The notes: generated by a model from the sequence alone, not told the origin. A stretch of 10,156 bases of DNA from Desulfuromonadaceae bacterium GWB2_53_15 (GCA_001824455.1 MHXL01000106.1:3895-14050); one strand, 5' to 3'. Positions 1 through 6,664 are shown, counted from the first letter of the stretch. Program-made: numbers and translations.

Positions 1-340
1 GCGCACCGGAGCGGCCCGCTCCGGCTGCGTCAGCACGCGGAGCTCCGCCCCGTCCGTTACTTTTGCCTCCAAATGAACCTGCCTTCTTGCCATTTTTGGG
101 TTGGCCTGCTTTTACAACAATCAGGCGGTCGCCGAGCATAGCCCCATCCAGGAGACCGACCGCCTCCCGGGCCTCTTCTTCGGTCGACATTCTGACGTAC
201 CCACACCCACGGAATTCACCGCTGCCGGGATCGATTACCAGGTGGACGGACGCAACGGTCCCCACCACCGAGAACAGGCGCCGCACTTCATCCTCCGTAA
301 CCGTACCGGAGATGTGTCCAACATAGATTTCCACACCCAT
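1..340 (-). CDS. RRM-domain RNA-binding protein, C-terminus cut by window edge
   Basis: Reading leftwards from an ATG at 340, 113 codons are open to the window edge. The protein begins MGVEIYVGHI and has one RNA recognition motif at about residues 4-78: RNP2 is IYVGHI (5-10) and RNP1 is RGCGYVRM (44-51). After residue 80 it becomes a basic, Gly/Ala-rich tail (PKNGKKAGSFGGKSNGRGG), as in small bacterial and cyanobacterial Rbp proteins, which bind RNA and are often cold-regulated. A Shine-Dalgarno-like AAGGGA lies about 8 bases before the ATG. RNP1 normally has an aromatic residue at its third position; here it is Cys46, while the second aromatic (Tyr48) is kept. RNA binding is inferred from the fold, and the target is unknown. 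The stop codon lies outside the window. Confidence 0.9.
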   Translation of the reverse strand, partial: MGVEIYVGHISGTVTEDEVRRLFSVVGTVASVHLVIDPGSGEFRGCGYVRMSTEEEAREAVGLLDGAMLGDRLIVVKAGQPKNGKKAGSFGGKSNGRGGAPRADAAGAGRSGA

Positions 341-436
341 TTACAGATTCCCTTTCATGCATGCCGGCAATCACTGCGTTGCGGTCATTGTTATCGATGG
401 CAACCCCATAACCAAAGCTCCAGCATGCAGCTCATA

Positions 437-465
437 ATTACACATCTATTGCGCTTACAAGACAA
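437..465 (-). promoter_or_regulatory. Putative sigma-70 promoter of the RRM gene
   Basis: Read on the minus strand, TTGTCT (460-465) and TGTAAT (437-442) are separated by 17 bases; the -10 matches consensus at 5 of 6 positions and the -35 at 4 of 6. Transcription would start near 430, giving a leader of about 90 nt before the RRM start at 340. It is the best promoter-like match in this 218-base gap, but was picked by eye. The rest of the gap (341-558) holds only a possible 12-codon upstream reading frame at 371-409. Confidence 0.4.
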
Positions 466-558
466 TACACCTTGTTACGCCTGGAATGCAAAGTTGATAA
501 ACTGTCGGAATTGTTTTTCAGATGACAACTGGTAAATTTGATATACAGGAGGCTGCAA

Positions 559-2139
559 TCATGGGCTTTTGCCCGACATTTCCTTGAAGGCGATAGGATT
601 CTCACTGTATTTGATCCCTTCTTCAAGCGTAATCTCGCCTCTTCTGACCAGATTGTTCAGCGAAACTTCCATCGGTTGATACTCCGTGGCCGAGTGTTTA
701 AAGATGGCTCTGATATTGTAAGTCTTTCCCTCGCGAATCATATTCCTGATGCGGGGTGTGTTGATCAGCTTTTCATATGCCAAGGCCCTCCCGGCGCCCT
801 TCATTCTTGCAATCAGCCGCTGATTAATTACCACCAGAAAAACCTCCGCAAGCTGAATCCTTATCTGCTGCTGTTTTTCAGGCGGGAAAATCTCGATAAT
901 CCGCTCTATGGCTGTAGTACTCGAATTGGCGTGCATTGTGCTGACAACCAGGTGCCCTGTCTCCGCAGCCCGAATCGCAATTTCAAAGCTTTCCGGATCG
1001 CGCATTTCGCCGATCATGATTACATCCGGTGCCTGACGAAAGATATGACTCAGCCCCTCATGGAATGACGGCGTATCCCTGCCTACCTCCCGTTGATTTA
1101 TATTGCTCATCTTATGCTTGTGCAGGAATTCAATCGGATCCTCAATTGTGATGATGTTGCACTTGCGCTTTGTATTGATCAGATTGATCAGCGCCGCCAG
1201 GGATGTGCTTTTCCCGTGGCCGGTCGGGCCTGTGATCAGGATCAGCCCCTGGGGCCTCGTGATGAATTCCTCCAGCCAGTCCGGCAACCCGCAGGAGGCA
1301 AGTGTCGGGATATCTTCAACGATGTTGCGGATTGCCAGCGATATCGAACCGCGCTGGCGGTAGGCATTGACCCGGAAACGTCCGGCAGTGGGACTGGAAA
1401 GACCAAAATCCAGCTCGCCTTTTTCCAGAAACTCTTGAAATTGCTGTTCGGTCATCAGCTCTTTGGCGATTTGCTCCACCTCGGCTGGAATCAGATCGAG
1501 GCCCGGCAAACGAATAATCTCGTTGTTGAGCTTCAGACAAGGCGGAACACCGGCCGAGATCAACAGATCGGAAGCATTTTTCTCCATCAGCTGCGCTATC
1601 AGTTTCTTCAGTTCAAGGTTGTCCGGCATGACTCCTTCGGGCTGTTCTTTTTCTACATCTTCACCCGAGAGTGTTGTTGTGATGAGCCCCCCTCTGTTTT
1701 CAATATAACGAAATACAGCCTCCATCTGGATATGCGGCACAGCGACCGGCTCGACCTTCCTGCCAAGAATGAATTCCAGCTCATTGACTGCCTTGATATT
1801 GTTCGGATCCGCCATGGCAACGAAAAGGCCTTTGGTTGACGGGATGATCGGCAGCGCCTGCAGCGATTTCATCTGCTCCAAGGTGAGGGCGTTCAATACG
1901 GAGGGGGCAATGTGGATACTGTAGAGATCGAGCGAAGGTGTGCCAAAGTGCTTGCGGAGGAACTCCAGCAGTGTTTCGGTATTCAGATATCCCAACCGCA
2001 GCAGCACGGAGCCGATCCTCTCTTCGCAATGGCTCTGGTGCTTCAGGGCGATGTTGAGCTGTTCCTGGGAAATAATGCCGGATTCAATCAAGAGCTGCCC
2101 AATCCGGTGGTTCGGATTGTGAACTGTGTCGTGCCGCAT
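559..2139 (-). CDS. PilT-family type IV pilus ATPase with N-terminal MshEN-type domain
   Basis: This 526-residue protein is a type II/IV secretion-superfamily ATPase, closest to the pilus retraction ATPase PilT. Residues about 11-150 form a GspE/MshE N-terminal-type domain with two tandem motifs, R12-I-G...L...G...L..ALKHQ and R41-I-G...L...G...L. The PilT core starts near ASDLLISAGVPP (189-200). It has Walker A GPTGHGKST (304-312), the Asp box TIEDPIEF (331-338), Walker B PDVIMIGEMRD (371-381, catalytic Glu378), and the His box ETGHLVVSTMHAN (393-405). The PilT-specific RIRNMIREGK (463-472), the equivalent of AIRNLIRE, is present, which argues for PilT rather than PilB or GspE. PilT is usually about 345-360 residues; the excess is the N-terminal domain. 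The start is supported by GGGAGGAG about 9 bases upstream. MshEN domains can bind c-di-GMP, so second-messenger control is inferred. No other pilus gene lies within the window. Confidence 0.93.
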   Translation of the reverse strand: MRHDTVHNPNHRIGQLLIESGIISQEQLNIALKHQSHCEERIGSVLLRLGYLNTETLLEFLRKHFGTPSLDLYSIHIAPSVLNALTLEQMKSLQALPIIPSTKGLFVAMADPNNIKAVNELEFILGRKVEPVAVPHIQMEAVFRYIENRGGLITTTLSGEDVEKEQPEGVMPDNLELKKLIAQLMEKNASDLLISAGVPPCLKLNNEIIRLPGLDLIPAEVEQIAKELMTEQQFQEFLEKGELDFGLSSPTAGRFRVNAYRQRGSISLAIRNIVEDIPTLASCGLPDWLEEFITRPQGLILITGPTGHGKSTSLAALINLINTKRKCNIITIEDPIEFLHKHKMSNINQREVGRDTPSFHEGLSHIFRQAPDVIMIGEMRDPESFEIAIRAAETGHLVVSTMHANSSTTAIERIIEIFPPEKQQQIRIQLAEVFLVVINQRLIARMKGAGRALAYEKLINTPRIRNMIREGKTYNIRAIFKHSATEYQPMEVSLNNLVRRGEITLEEGIKYSENPIAFKEMSGKSP

Positions 2140-2191
2140 GAAATGGTCTCCTCCCTATGTCGCACCCTGAAGCTAAATTCTAAAACAAATA

Positions 2192-2221
2192 ATTAAATGA
2201 ACAAGTTTTTATAATTGTCAA
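2192..2221 (-). promoter_or_regulatory. Putative sigma-70 promoter of the PilT-like ATPase gene
   Basis: On the minus strand a perfect TTGACA (2216-2221) is followed after 18 bases by TTTAAT (2192-2197, 5 of 6 matches to TATAAT), in a very AT-rich stretch. The predicted start near 2185 gives a leader of about 45 nt ending in the GGGAGGAG ribosome-binding site. No convincing sigma-54 -24/-12 element was seen here. Confidence 0.6.
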
Positions 2222-2349
2222 TAATATACTGGATGGCCCGTTGATTGAATATGCATCCTTGCCAACGCATACCCTGCTTATCGAGATTGAACAGCTGCAG
2301 TACAAAAGTTTCCAAGTGGTCAATATTATGAAACATGGTAACATTCTGA

Positions 2350-2355
2350 TATATT
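2350..2355 (+). promoter_or_regulatory. Possible extended -10 element for the 2403 gene
   Basis: TGATATATT is an extended -10 (TG-N-TATATT, 5 of 6 matches) whose start point near 2362 would leave about 40 nt before the ATG at 2403. No good -35 is seen at 17-18 bases upstream, so activity would rely on the extended -10 or an activator. Apart from this element and the divergent ATPase promoter, the 263-base gap 2140-2402 shows no gene I can support. Confidence 0.3.
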
Positions 2356-2402
2356 CTTGAGAGCTTAAGCACTTTACCCCTGAAATTGATCGGCAGGACG
2401 TC

Positions 2403-2711
2403 ATGTACCTCATCCAGATATTGTTGCCGCTTTACGCAAATGATGGCCGCCAGTTTTCACAAAGTGAATACATCCGGGTACGGGATGAGTTGACAGATGC
2501 CTTTGGCGGCCTGACAACTTATGTACGCTCTCCGGCCGAGGGGTTGTGGAAGGAATCCGGCAGCGCAACGGTTTATGACGATATTGTCATCTACGAAGTG
2601 ATGACCGAAGTGCTCGACCGATCCTGGTGGCATGACTACCGGGCGGAACTGGCGCTACGTTTTCAGCAGGAGGTCTTGATCGTCAGGGTGAGCGAGGTGC
2701 AGTTATTGTAG
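2403..2711 (+). CDS. Conserved hypothetical protein, 102 aa
   Basis: This small acidic cytoplasmic protein has no signal peptide or membrane segment. It starts MYLIQILLPLYANDG and continues with RVRDELTDAFGGLTTYVRSPAEGLWK (residues 25-50), DDIVIYEVMTEVLDRSWW (59-76) and a final strand LIVRVSEVQ (92-100). The pattern of strand, helix, GG-turn, strand, then 'V.DR.WW..YR..L..RF.Q' matches a family of uncharacterised proteins of about 100 residues that I recall from many proteobacteria; no function is known to me. The alternating beta-alpha pattern suggests a small ferredoxin-like or dimeric alpha/beta fold, which is inference only. An AGGA motif lies about 5 bases before the ATG. It is the first gene of the plus-strand run; the next gene starts 120 bases downstream, so it may or may not be co-transcribed with the rest. 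Confidence 0.85.
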   Translation: MYLIQILLPLYANDGRQFSQSEYIRVRDELTDAFGGLTTYVRSPAEGLWKESGSATVYDDIVIYEVMTEVLDRSWWHDYRAELALRFQQEVLIVRVSEVQLL

Positions 2712-2831
2712 TGGAATCGATGTTTGCAAGCCGGATTTTCGAACATTTGACGTTATCACCGCATGGTCAGTAAACCCCACATCATTTATTCCGGAGCCAT
2801 CTGACCCAACCTGTTATCATATCGGATCAAT

Positions 2832-3218
2832 ATGCGACATTGTGAAGAATCACCGCCAGGCCAACTGCTCCTGGCCATTCGGCAATTCAATTCCCGTCAA
2901 TGGTTCGAGTGCCATGAAACACTGGAAGATCTATGGATTGGAGAAGAGGGAGAGGTGCGGGATTTCTACCAGGGAACCCTCCAGATTGCAGTGGCACTGC
3001 ACCACTGGCGCAACGGCAACTACGGCGGCGCAATCAGCCTTCTCAATGGCGGAGTAATGCTCCTGAGCCATGTATCGGAGGCATGTCAGTGGGTGGACGT
3101 GGTGCAACTAATAGCCGACGCAAACCGGATGCGCGAAGGTTTGCAGGAACTCGGCAGCGAGAGGATGAATGAACTGCCCCCCGCGCTTGTTCCACTGCTG
3201 CACACGGTGTCACCATGA
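2832..3218 (+). CDS. DUF309 family protein
   Basis: This 128-residue all-helical protein carries the DUF309 signature: FNSRQWFECHETLEDLW (residues 19-35, with E26, H28 and E29), RDFYQG (43-48), QIAVALHHW (51-59) and NGNYGGA (61-67). These conserved His/Glu/Tyr/Gln residues line one face of the helical bundle in the family and could bind a metal or ligand, but no biochemical role is established. It is probably cytoplasmic. The ribosome-binding site is weak (CGGA about 6 bases upstream), so this gene may be translated less efficiently than its neighbours. Its TGA stop overlaps the ATG of the DUF1499 gene (ATGA), a sign of translational coupling and of a shared operon. The 120 bases upstream contain no promoter I trust. 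Confidence 0.9.
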   Translation: MRHCEESPPGQLLLAIRQFNSRQWFECHETLEDLWIGEEGEVRDFYQGTLQIAVALHHWRNGNYGGAISLLNGGVMLLSHVSEACQWVDVVQLIADANRMREGLQELGSERMNELPPALVPLLHTVSP

Positions 3219-3670
3219 TCTTTATTCCGGTCCTGACAAACAGGATAAGTGCGTTAACGAAGTTATGCTTGGCAACATTGGTGATATTCATGAGCTCAAA
3301 CGCGGCAGCCGAGGCTGTACCAGCTCTTCCGTCCTGCCCGGCAAGACCCAACTGTGTCTCCAGCCAGGCCACGGACAGCCATCACATTTTACCGTTCAAG
3401 GTTACGGAGGATGCCAGGTTTGCGTTCCAGAAACTCCGCAAACTACTCACTCAACGCAGGGATACAAAACTGATATCGTCGGACGATACAATTATCCGGG
3501 TCGAGTTCAGAACATCCCTCGGTTTCGTTGATGATGGCCTGTTTTTAATGGACTCCGCCAACGGCCTGATCCATATTCGTTCAGCCGCCCGCCTCGGATA
3601 TTGGGACCTGGGCAAGAATCGCAGCCGGATGGAAGAGATTCGAAAATCATTTGCTGGAGTCCACACGTGA
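3215..3670 (+). CDS. DUF1499 family exported protein
   Basis: This 151-residue protein has a basic N-terminus, a hydrophobic stretch at about residues 13-27 and a likely signal peptidase site after NAAA (near residue 32), so it should be exported. The rest is DUF1499: CPARPNCVSS (41-50), H57 followed by LPF, VEFRTSLGFVDDGLFL (96-111), and IRSAARLGYWDLGKNRSRMEEIR (121-143). C41 and C47 could form a disulfide in the periplasm. The family is widespread, appears in bacteria and plants, and has no defined activity. LPSC at 38-41 resembles a lipobox, but the Pro makes lipidation doubtful. The start overlaps the DUF309 stop by four bases, and the stop shares a base with the next start (TGATG), so translation is probably coupled on both sides. 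Confidence 0.9.
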   Translation: MIFIPVLTNRISALTKLCLATLVIFMSSNAAAEAVPALPSCPARPNCVSSQATDSHHILPFKVTEDARFAFQKLRKLLTQRRDTKLISSDDTIIRVEFRTSLGFVDDGLFLMDSANGLIHIRSAARLGYWDLGKNRSRMEEIRKSFAGVHT

Positions 3671-4551
3671 TGCCTCGCTACGTTGAACCGCTGTTCCGAC
3701 CTCCCAGCGAGGCAAGAAGCCTGATCTTCCAGATTACGGTGGGCTGTTCCCAGAACAGCTGCACCTTCTGCGGCATGTACAAGGGAAAACGCTTTCGGGT
3801 TAGACCGGTGCCGGAGATCATCGAAGAAATAACCGGCATCCCGGAGAGCTACAAACCAAGGATCGACCGTGTCTTTCTGGCTGACGGAGACGCCCTGGCC
3901 TACCCCTTCGAGGGGCTTGTGGAGATACTGGATGCCTTGTCTGCCTCTTTTCCGCAGCTTGCCCGGATTGGATCTTACGCCTCCCCTGCCAGCCTGGCGG
4001 GAAAAAGCCCGCAACAACTGGCGCTACTGCGTGGAAAAAAACTGCGAATGCTCTACTTTGGCCTGGAATCGGGGAACGACCAAACCCTCAGCCGCATCAA
4101 CAAGGGGTTCACATCCGATGAAATGGCACGGCAGGCCATCAAAGCGCGGGAGGCCGGGATGAAGCTGTCGGTAACCGCAATCCTGGGGCTTGCCGGCCGC
4201 AGGCGCAGCCTGTTGCATGCCCGTGAATGCGCTGAGTGGGTCAACCGGGTCAATCCGGAGTATTTCTCGCTGCTGACCCTGTTCCACCGGCACAACGATG
4301 AATTCATCCGCACGCTTGACCAGTGCACCCGGCGAGAACTGATGCTTGAGGCGCGCGAACTTCTCACGCACATGAATCCCAAATTTACGATCCTGCGCTC
4401 CAACCATGTCTCCAATTTCCTTAATCTGGCCGGCAGCTACCCCAAGGATCGCGAACGGCTGATCAGGGATGTGGATGCGGCCATGGAACGGGCTGCTCAG
4501 TTTCCGGGCTTCCTGGACAAGGCGCCGGAGTATGCCGAAGAGTACTATTGA
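3670..4551 (+). CDS. Radical SAM protein with CX4CX2C iron-sulfur motif
   Basis: This 293-residue radical SAM enzyme, COG1032-like, has its 4Fe-4S cluster ligands as C26-x4-C31-x2-C34 in GCSQNSCTFCGMY; the usual spacing is CX3CX2C. Further family features are ADGDALAYP (the strand-2 region), YFGLESGND (a SAM-contacting GxE-type motif), and SVTAILGLAG. The C-terminal SNHVSNFLNLAGSYPKDRE block is typical of this uncharacterised subfamily, which lacks an obvious B12 domain. It should cleave SAM to a 5'-deoxyadenosyl radical; the substrate is unknown. I chose ATG 3670, overlapping the DUF1499 TGA, because a GGAG lies 10 bases upstream and the conserved region begins at once. Longer in-frame starts back to 3601 would run deep into DUF1499. 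It sits mid-operon, 17 bases before the next gene. Confidence 0.9.
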   Translation: MPRYVEPLFRPPSEARSLIFQITVGCSQNSCTFCGMYKGKRFRVRPVPEIIEEITGIPESYKPRIDRVFLADGDALAYPFEGLVEILDALSASFPQLARIGSYASPASLAGKSPQQLALLRGKKLRMLYFGLESGNDQTLSRINKGFTSDEMARQAIKAREAGMKLSVTAILGLAGRRRSLLHARECAEWVNRVNPEYFSLLTLFHRHNDEFIRTLDQCTRRELMLEARELLTHMNPKFTILRSNHVSNFLNLAGSYPKDRERLIRDVDAAMERAAQFPGFLDKAPEYAEEYY

Positions 4552-4568
4552 CCAGAAGGAGCGGATTC

Positions 4569-4760
4569 ATGGCAATAACCCCATTCGAGCGGAGGCTGGC
4601 CCGCATCTGCGAACTGTGTCCGGTCTGCCGCCACGCACGTCACAGCCAGAACGGGCTGGCCTATACCATCGTAAAGAACGTGGAAGGAAGCATCTGTCCA
4701 TTTTGCCGGGCATATGAGCGCGTGCATGGCAGAAAAGCCCACGAAACCATCAACAGTTAA
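4569..4760 (+). CDS. Small Cys-rich (zinc-ribbon-like) protein, 63 aa
   Basis: This 63-residue protein begins MAITPFERRL, with an AAGGAG ribosome-binding site 8 bases before its ATG, so this start is preferred over an in-frame ATG at 4548. It contains C14-x2-C17-x2-C20 followed by H22 and H25, then a short beta-like stretch (LAYTIVKNVEG), then C43-x2-C46. Two knuckles of this kind suggest a zinc ribbon or rubredoxin-like metal site; the exact ligands cannot be fixed by eye. Charged, Arg/His-rich ends leave nucleic-acid or protein binding possible. I do not recognise a named family. It lies 17 bases after the radical SAM gene and 23 bases before a second Cys-pair protein, so all three are probably co-transcribed. 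Confidence 0.8.
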   Translation: MAITPFERRLARICELCPVCRHARHSQNGLAYTIVKNVEGSICPFCRAYERVHGRKAHETINS

Positions 4761-4783
4761 TATCAGGAATAATTGAGGCACTC

Positions 4784-5161
4784 ATGGTAAAAGGTTATCA
4801 GGCCAATAAAGAACGGCTGGAAGAGGTCAGCAACTTCGGCAAAACTATCGGCAAACGGGCCGGATTCAAGTGCGAGTGGTGCGAAAGCAAGGATGATCTG
4901 CGGGTCTGGGATTATCATCCGGATCTGCCGCCCGCCATGGAGACGCTGGCACTTTTGTGCCGGCAGTGCCGGGATTGGGCCGACGGCAGGAAAGCCGATT
5001 CAAAGGAACTGCGCTCGATCCGCAATGCCCTCTGGAGCGATGTCCCTGCCGTTGCAGAGGGCGCAGCAAAGGTATTGGCGCAATGCAAGGAAACCTGGGC
5101 CAAGGAAGCGATCGAAGAGAGTTTCATAGATGACGTTATCAAAGCAGAGCTTTTGAAGTAA
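4784..5161 (+). CDS. PhnA-like zinc-ribbon domain protein
   Basis: This 125-residue protein has two Cys pairs, C30-x2-C33 (FKCEWCESKDDLRVWDY) and C59-x2-C62 (LALLCRQCRDW), followed by LRSIRNALWSDVPAVAEGAAKVLA (77-99). This arrangement of CExC, 'L.V', 'LLC..C' and 'WS.VPAV...A..L' matches proteins annotated as PhnA-like ('alkylphosphonate utilisation' by historical name only), distinct from E. coli PhnA/YjdM. The fold is probably a zinc-bound treble clef related to HNH-type domains, but I see no HNH catalytic triad. A link to phosphonate metabolism is not supported: no phn gene is nearby. A GAGG lies 6 bases before the ATG. The next gene starts 10 bases after its stop. Confidence 0.8.
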   Translation: MVKGYQANKERLEEVSNFGKTIGKRAGFKCEWCESKDDLRVWDYHPDLPPAMETLALLCRQCRDWADGRKADSKELRSIRNALWSDVPAVAEGAAKVLAQCKETWAKEAIEESFIDDVIKAELLK

Positions 5162-5171
5162 GGGTTGCAGA

Positions 5172-5762
5172 TTGAACATTCTATTCCATATGTATCTCTC
5201 CGGTGACAACCCCGAACTTTTGGTCGGCAACTTCATGGGCGATTTTGTCAAAGGCCCTCTGGGAGACGCCTACCCCCCACCTATCCGCCAAGGGCTGATG
5301 CTGCACAGAAAGATTGATTCATTCGCTCAGCGAGATGCAGATTTTCAAACCAGCAGATTGCGGCTGTCTCCTGTCTTTGGACTTTATCGGGGAATTCTCG
5401 TGGACCTGTTCTACGATCACTTCCTGGCAAAAGAATGGGATTCCTGGTCAGATATTCCGTTTCCGGATTACATTGACTGGACACGGGGCATCATTGAAAC
5501 ACATCTGGCAATCATGCCGCCAAAGCTTCAGGAATTCGTCCCGATCATATTCAACGAGCTGTTGCCATCCTACAAAAGCATTGCCGGCACTGAGGCCGCA
5601 CTGAAGCGAATGTCCCGCAGAATAAGGAGAGCCAACCCTCTGGCAGAGGGCGGAACTGAATTGACCCGGCATTATGGAGAACTTAAAACCGATTTCGAAC
5701 GATTCATCATTGCAGCGCAACAATTCTCAACAGACAGCATTTATAACGGAGGCGACAGATGA
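5172..5762 (+). CDS. Acyl carrier protein phosphodiesterase family protein (AcpH-like), TTG start
   Basis: This 196-residue protein resembles AcpH, the Mn-dependent hydrolase that removes 4'-phosphopantetheine from holo-ACP in the fatty acid pathway. Shared blocks are LSGDNPELLVGNFMGDFVKG (9-28), LHRKIDSF (44-51) and DLFYDHFLAKEW (78-89); H45, D49, D82 and H83 fit the HD-like metal site. The length is usual for the family. I chose TTG 5172 because homologues begin MNFLAHLYLS-like, matched here by MNILFHMYLS, and AAGGG lies about 8 bases upstream. The only nearby ATG (5190) lacks a ribosome-binding site and would remove the conserved first strand. Its end overlaps the next start (ATGA). AcpH activity has been shown for few members, so the substrate could differ. 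Confidence 0.87.
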   Translation: MNILFHMYLSGDNPELLVGNFMGDFVKGPLGDAYPPPIRQGLMLHRKIDSFAQRDADFQTSRLRLSPVFGLYRGILVDLFYDHFLAKEWDSWSDIPFPDYIDWTRGIIETHLAIMPPKLQEFVPIIFNELLPSYKSIAGTEAALKRMSRRIRRANPLAEGGTELTRHYGELKTDFERFIIAAQQFSTDSIYNGGDR

Positions 5763-6622
5763 AGATAGGTTTTGTGGGACTGGGCATCATGGGCAGCGCC
5801 ATGGCGGCAAATCTGATCAAGGCCGGTTTCAAGTTGACGATCTGGAACCGTTCGCCGGACAAGTGTGCAGCTCTGCTTGAGCTGGGTGCTGCGTCGGCAG
5901 CTTCACCCCGCGCGGTGGCAGATTGTTCCGATGTCGTGTTGGCAATGATGGCAAACCCGCTTGCCGTCCAGTCGGTCCGGGACGGAGCGGAAGGCATACT
6001 TGCCGGCCTGAAGCCGGGCAGTGGGTATGTGGACATGTCCACGGTGGATGCTGAAACCTCGCTGGAATCCGCACAGCTGGCCCATGATAAGGGGGCGCTG
6101 TTTCTGGAAGCGCCGGTCGCTGGCAGCCGCAAACCGGCCGAGGATGCCACCCTGACCATCATGGCGGCCGGAGACAGGGCGTTGTACGACACATCGCTCC
6201 CCGCTCTGGAAAAGATGGGCAAGAAGATCCTGTTTCTGGGCGAGGTGGGGAATGCAGCCCGCATGAAGCTGGCCAACAACCTGGTGATGGGTGGTATGCT
6301 GACGGCACTGTGCGAAGGCTTGTCATTGGCAACCGGGAGCGGGCTGGATACGGCTCAGTTCCTGGAGGTTCTGGATTCCGGGGCCATTTCCAACCCGATG
6401 TTTCGCTTGAAAGGGCCGCAGATTGCCGCCAACAAGGATTTTCCAACCGCCTTCCCGCTCAAACATATGCAGAAAGACCTGCGCCTGGCTCTGCGGCTGG
6501 CGGAAGAGGTCGGCCAGCCACTTTTTGCCACGGCAACGGTGAACGAACTGTTCAAGTCCGCACTGTCGGAAGGCCTTGGAGACTCAGACTTTGCCGCCGT
6601 CAGTCGTGTAATCAGGAAGTAA
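5759..6622 (+). CDS. NADPH-dependent beta-hydroxyacid dehydrogenase (GHB dehydrogenase/succinic semialdehyde reductase type)
   Basis: This 287-residue cytoplasmic enzyme belongs to the 3-hydroxyisobutyrate/beta-hydroxyacid dehydrogenase family. The N-terminal Rossmann fold shows GFVGLGIMG (4-12) and, after strand 2, WNRSP (29-33), whose Asn-Arg-Ser favours NADP(H) over NAD. The substrate loop is EAPVAGSRKPAEDATL (118-132). The catalytic lysine is K170 in GNAARMKLANN, with N174. The C-terminal helical domain has FPLKHMQKDL (232-241). Length and the KPAED loop closely match structurally studied Geobacter enzymes that reduce succinic semialdehyde to 4-hydroxybutyrate and are related to plant GLYR1, so aldehyde detoxification is the likely role. 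It is the last gene of the run, starts within the AcpH-like stop and has GGAGG just upstream. Annotation as 3-hydroxyisobutyrate dehydrogenase or tartronate semialdehyde reductase would be less specific. Confidence 0.92.
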   Translation: MKIGFVGLGIMGSAMAANLIKAGFKLTIWNRSPDKCAALLELGAASAASPRAVADCSDVVLAMMANPLAVQSVRDGAEGILAGLKPGSGYVDMSTVDAETSLESAQLAHDKGALFLEAPVAGSRKPAEDATLTIMAAGDRALYDTSLPALEKMGKKILFLGEVGNAARMKLANNLVMGGMLTALCEGLSLATGSGLDTAQFLEVLDSGAISNPMFRLKGPQIAANKDFPTAFPLKHMQKDLRLALRLAEEVGQPLFATATVNELFKSALSEGLGDSDFAAVSRVIRK

Positions 6623-6664
6623 GCTGGCAGGTCAAGACTATCAGCAGAGACCGGAGGTTGCCTC

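Noticed and set aside
563..574. GGGC-TTTT-GCCC hairpin at the 3' end of the PilT-like gene
   Set aside because: The stem is only 4 bp, lies inside the last codons and is not followed by a T run on the minus strand, so it is not a credible terminator.
2231..2248. Sigma-54-like TGGCCC-N5-TTGAA
   Set aside because: The -12 element lacks the required GC dinucleotide, and a good sigma-70-type promoter exists for the divergent gene.
2180..2413. 77-codon minus-strand open frame in the gap upstream of the 2403 gene
   Set aside because: It has no ribosome-binding site, runs through the ATPase promoter and its Cys/Ser/Ile-rich sequence resembles no protein family; it is probably chance.
4784..5161. 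Role in phosphonate utilisation for the PhnA-like protein
   Set aside because: The name is historical; no C-P lyase or phosphonate transport gene is in the window, and the sequence shows only a zinc-ribbon-type domain.
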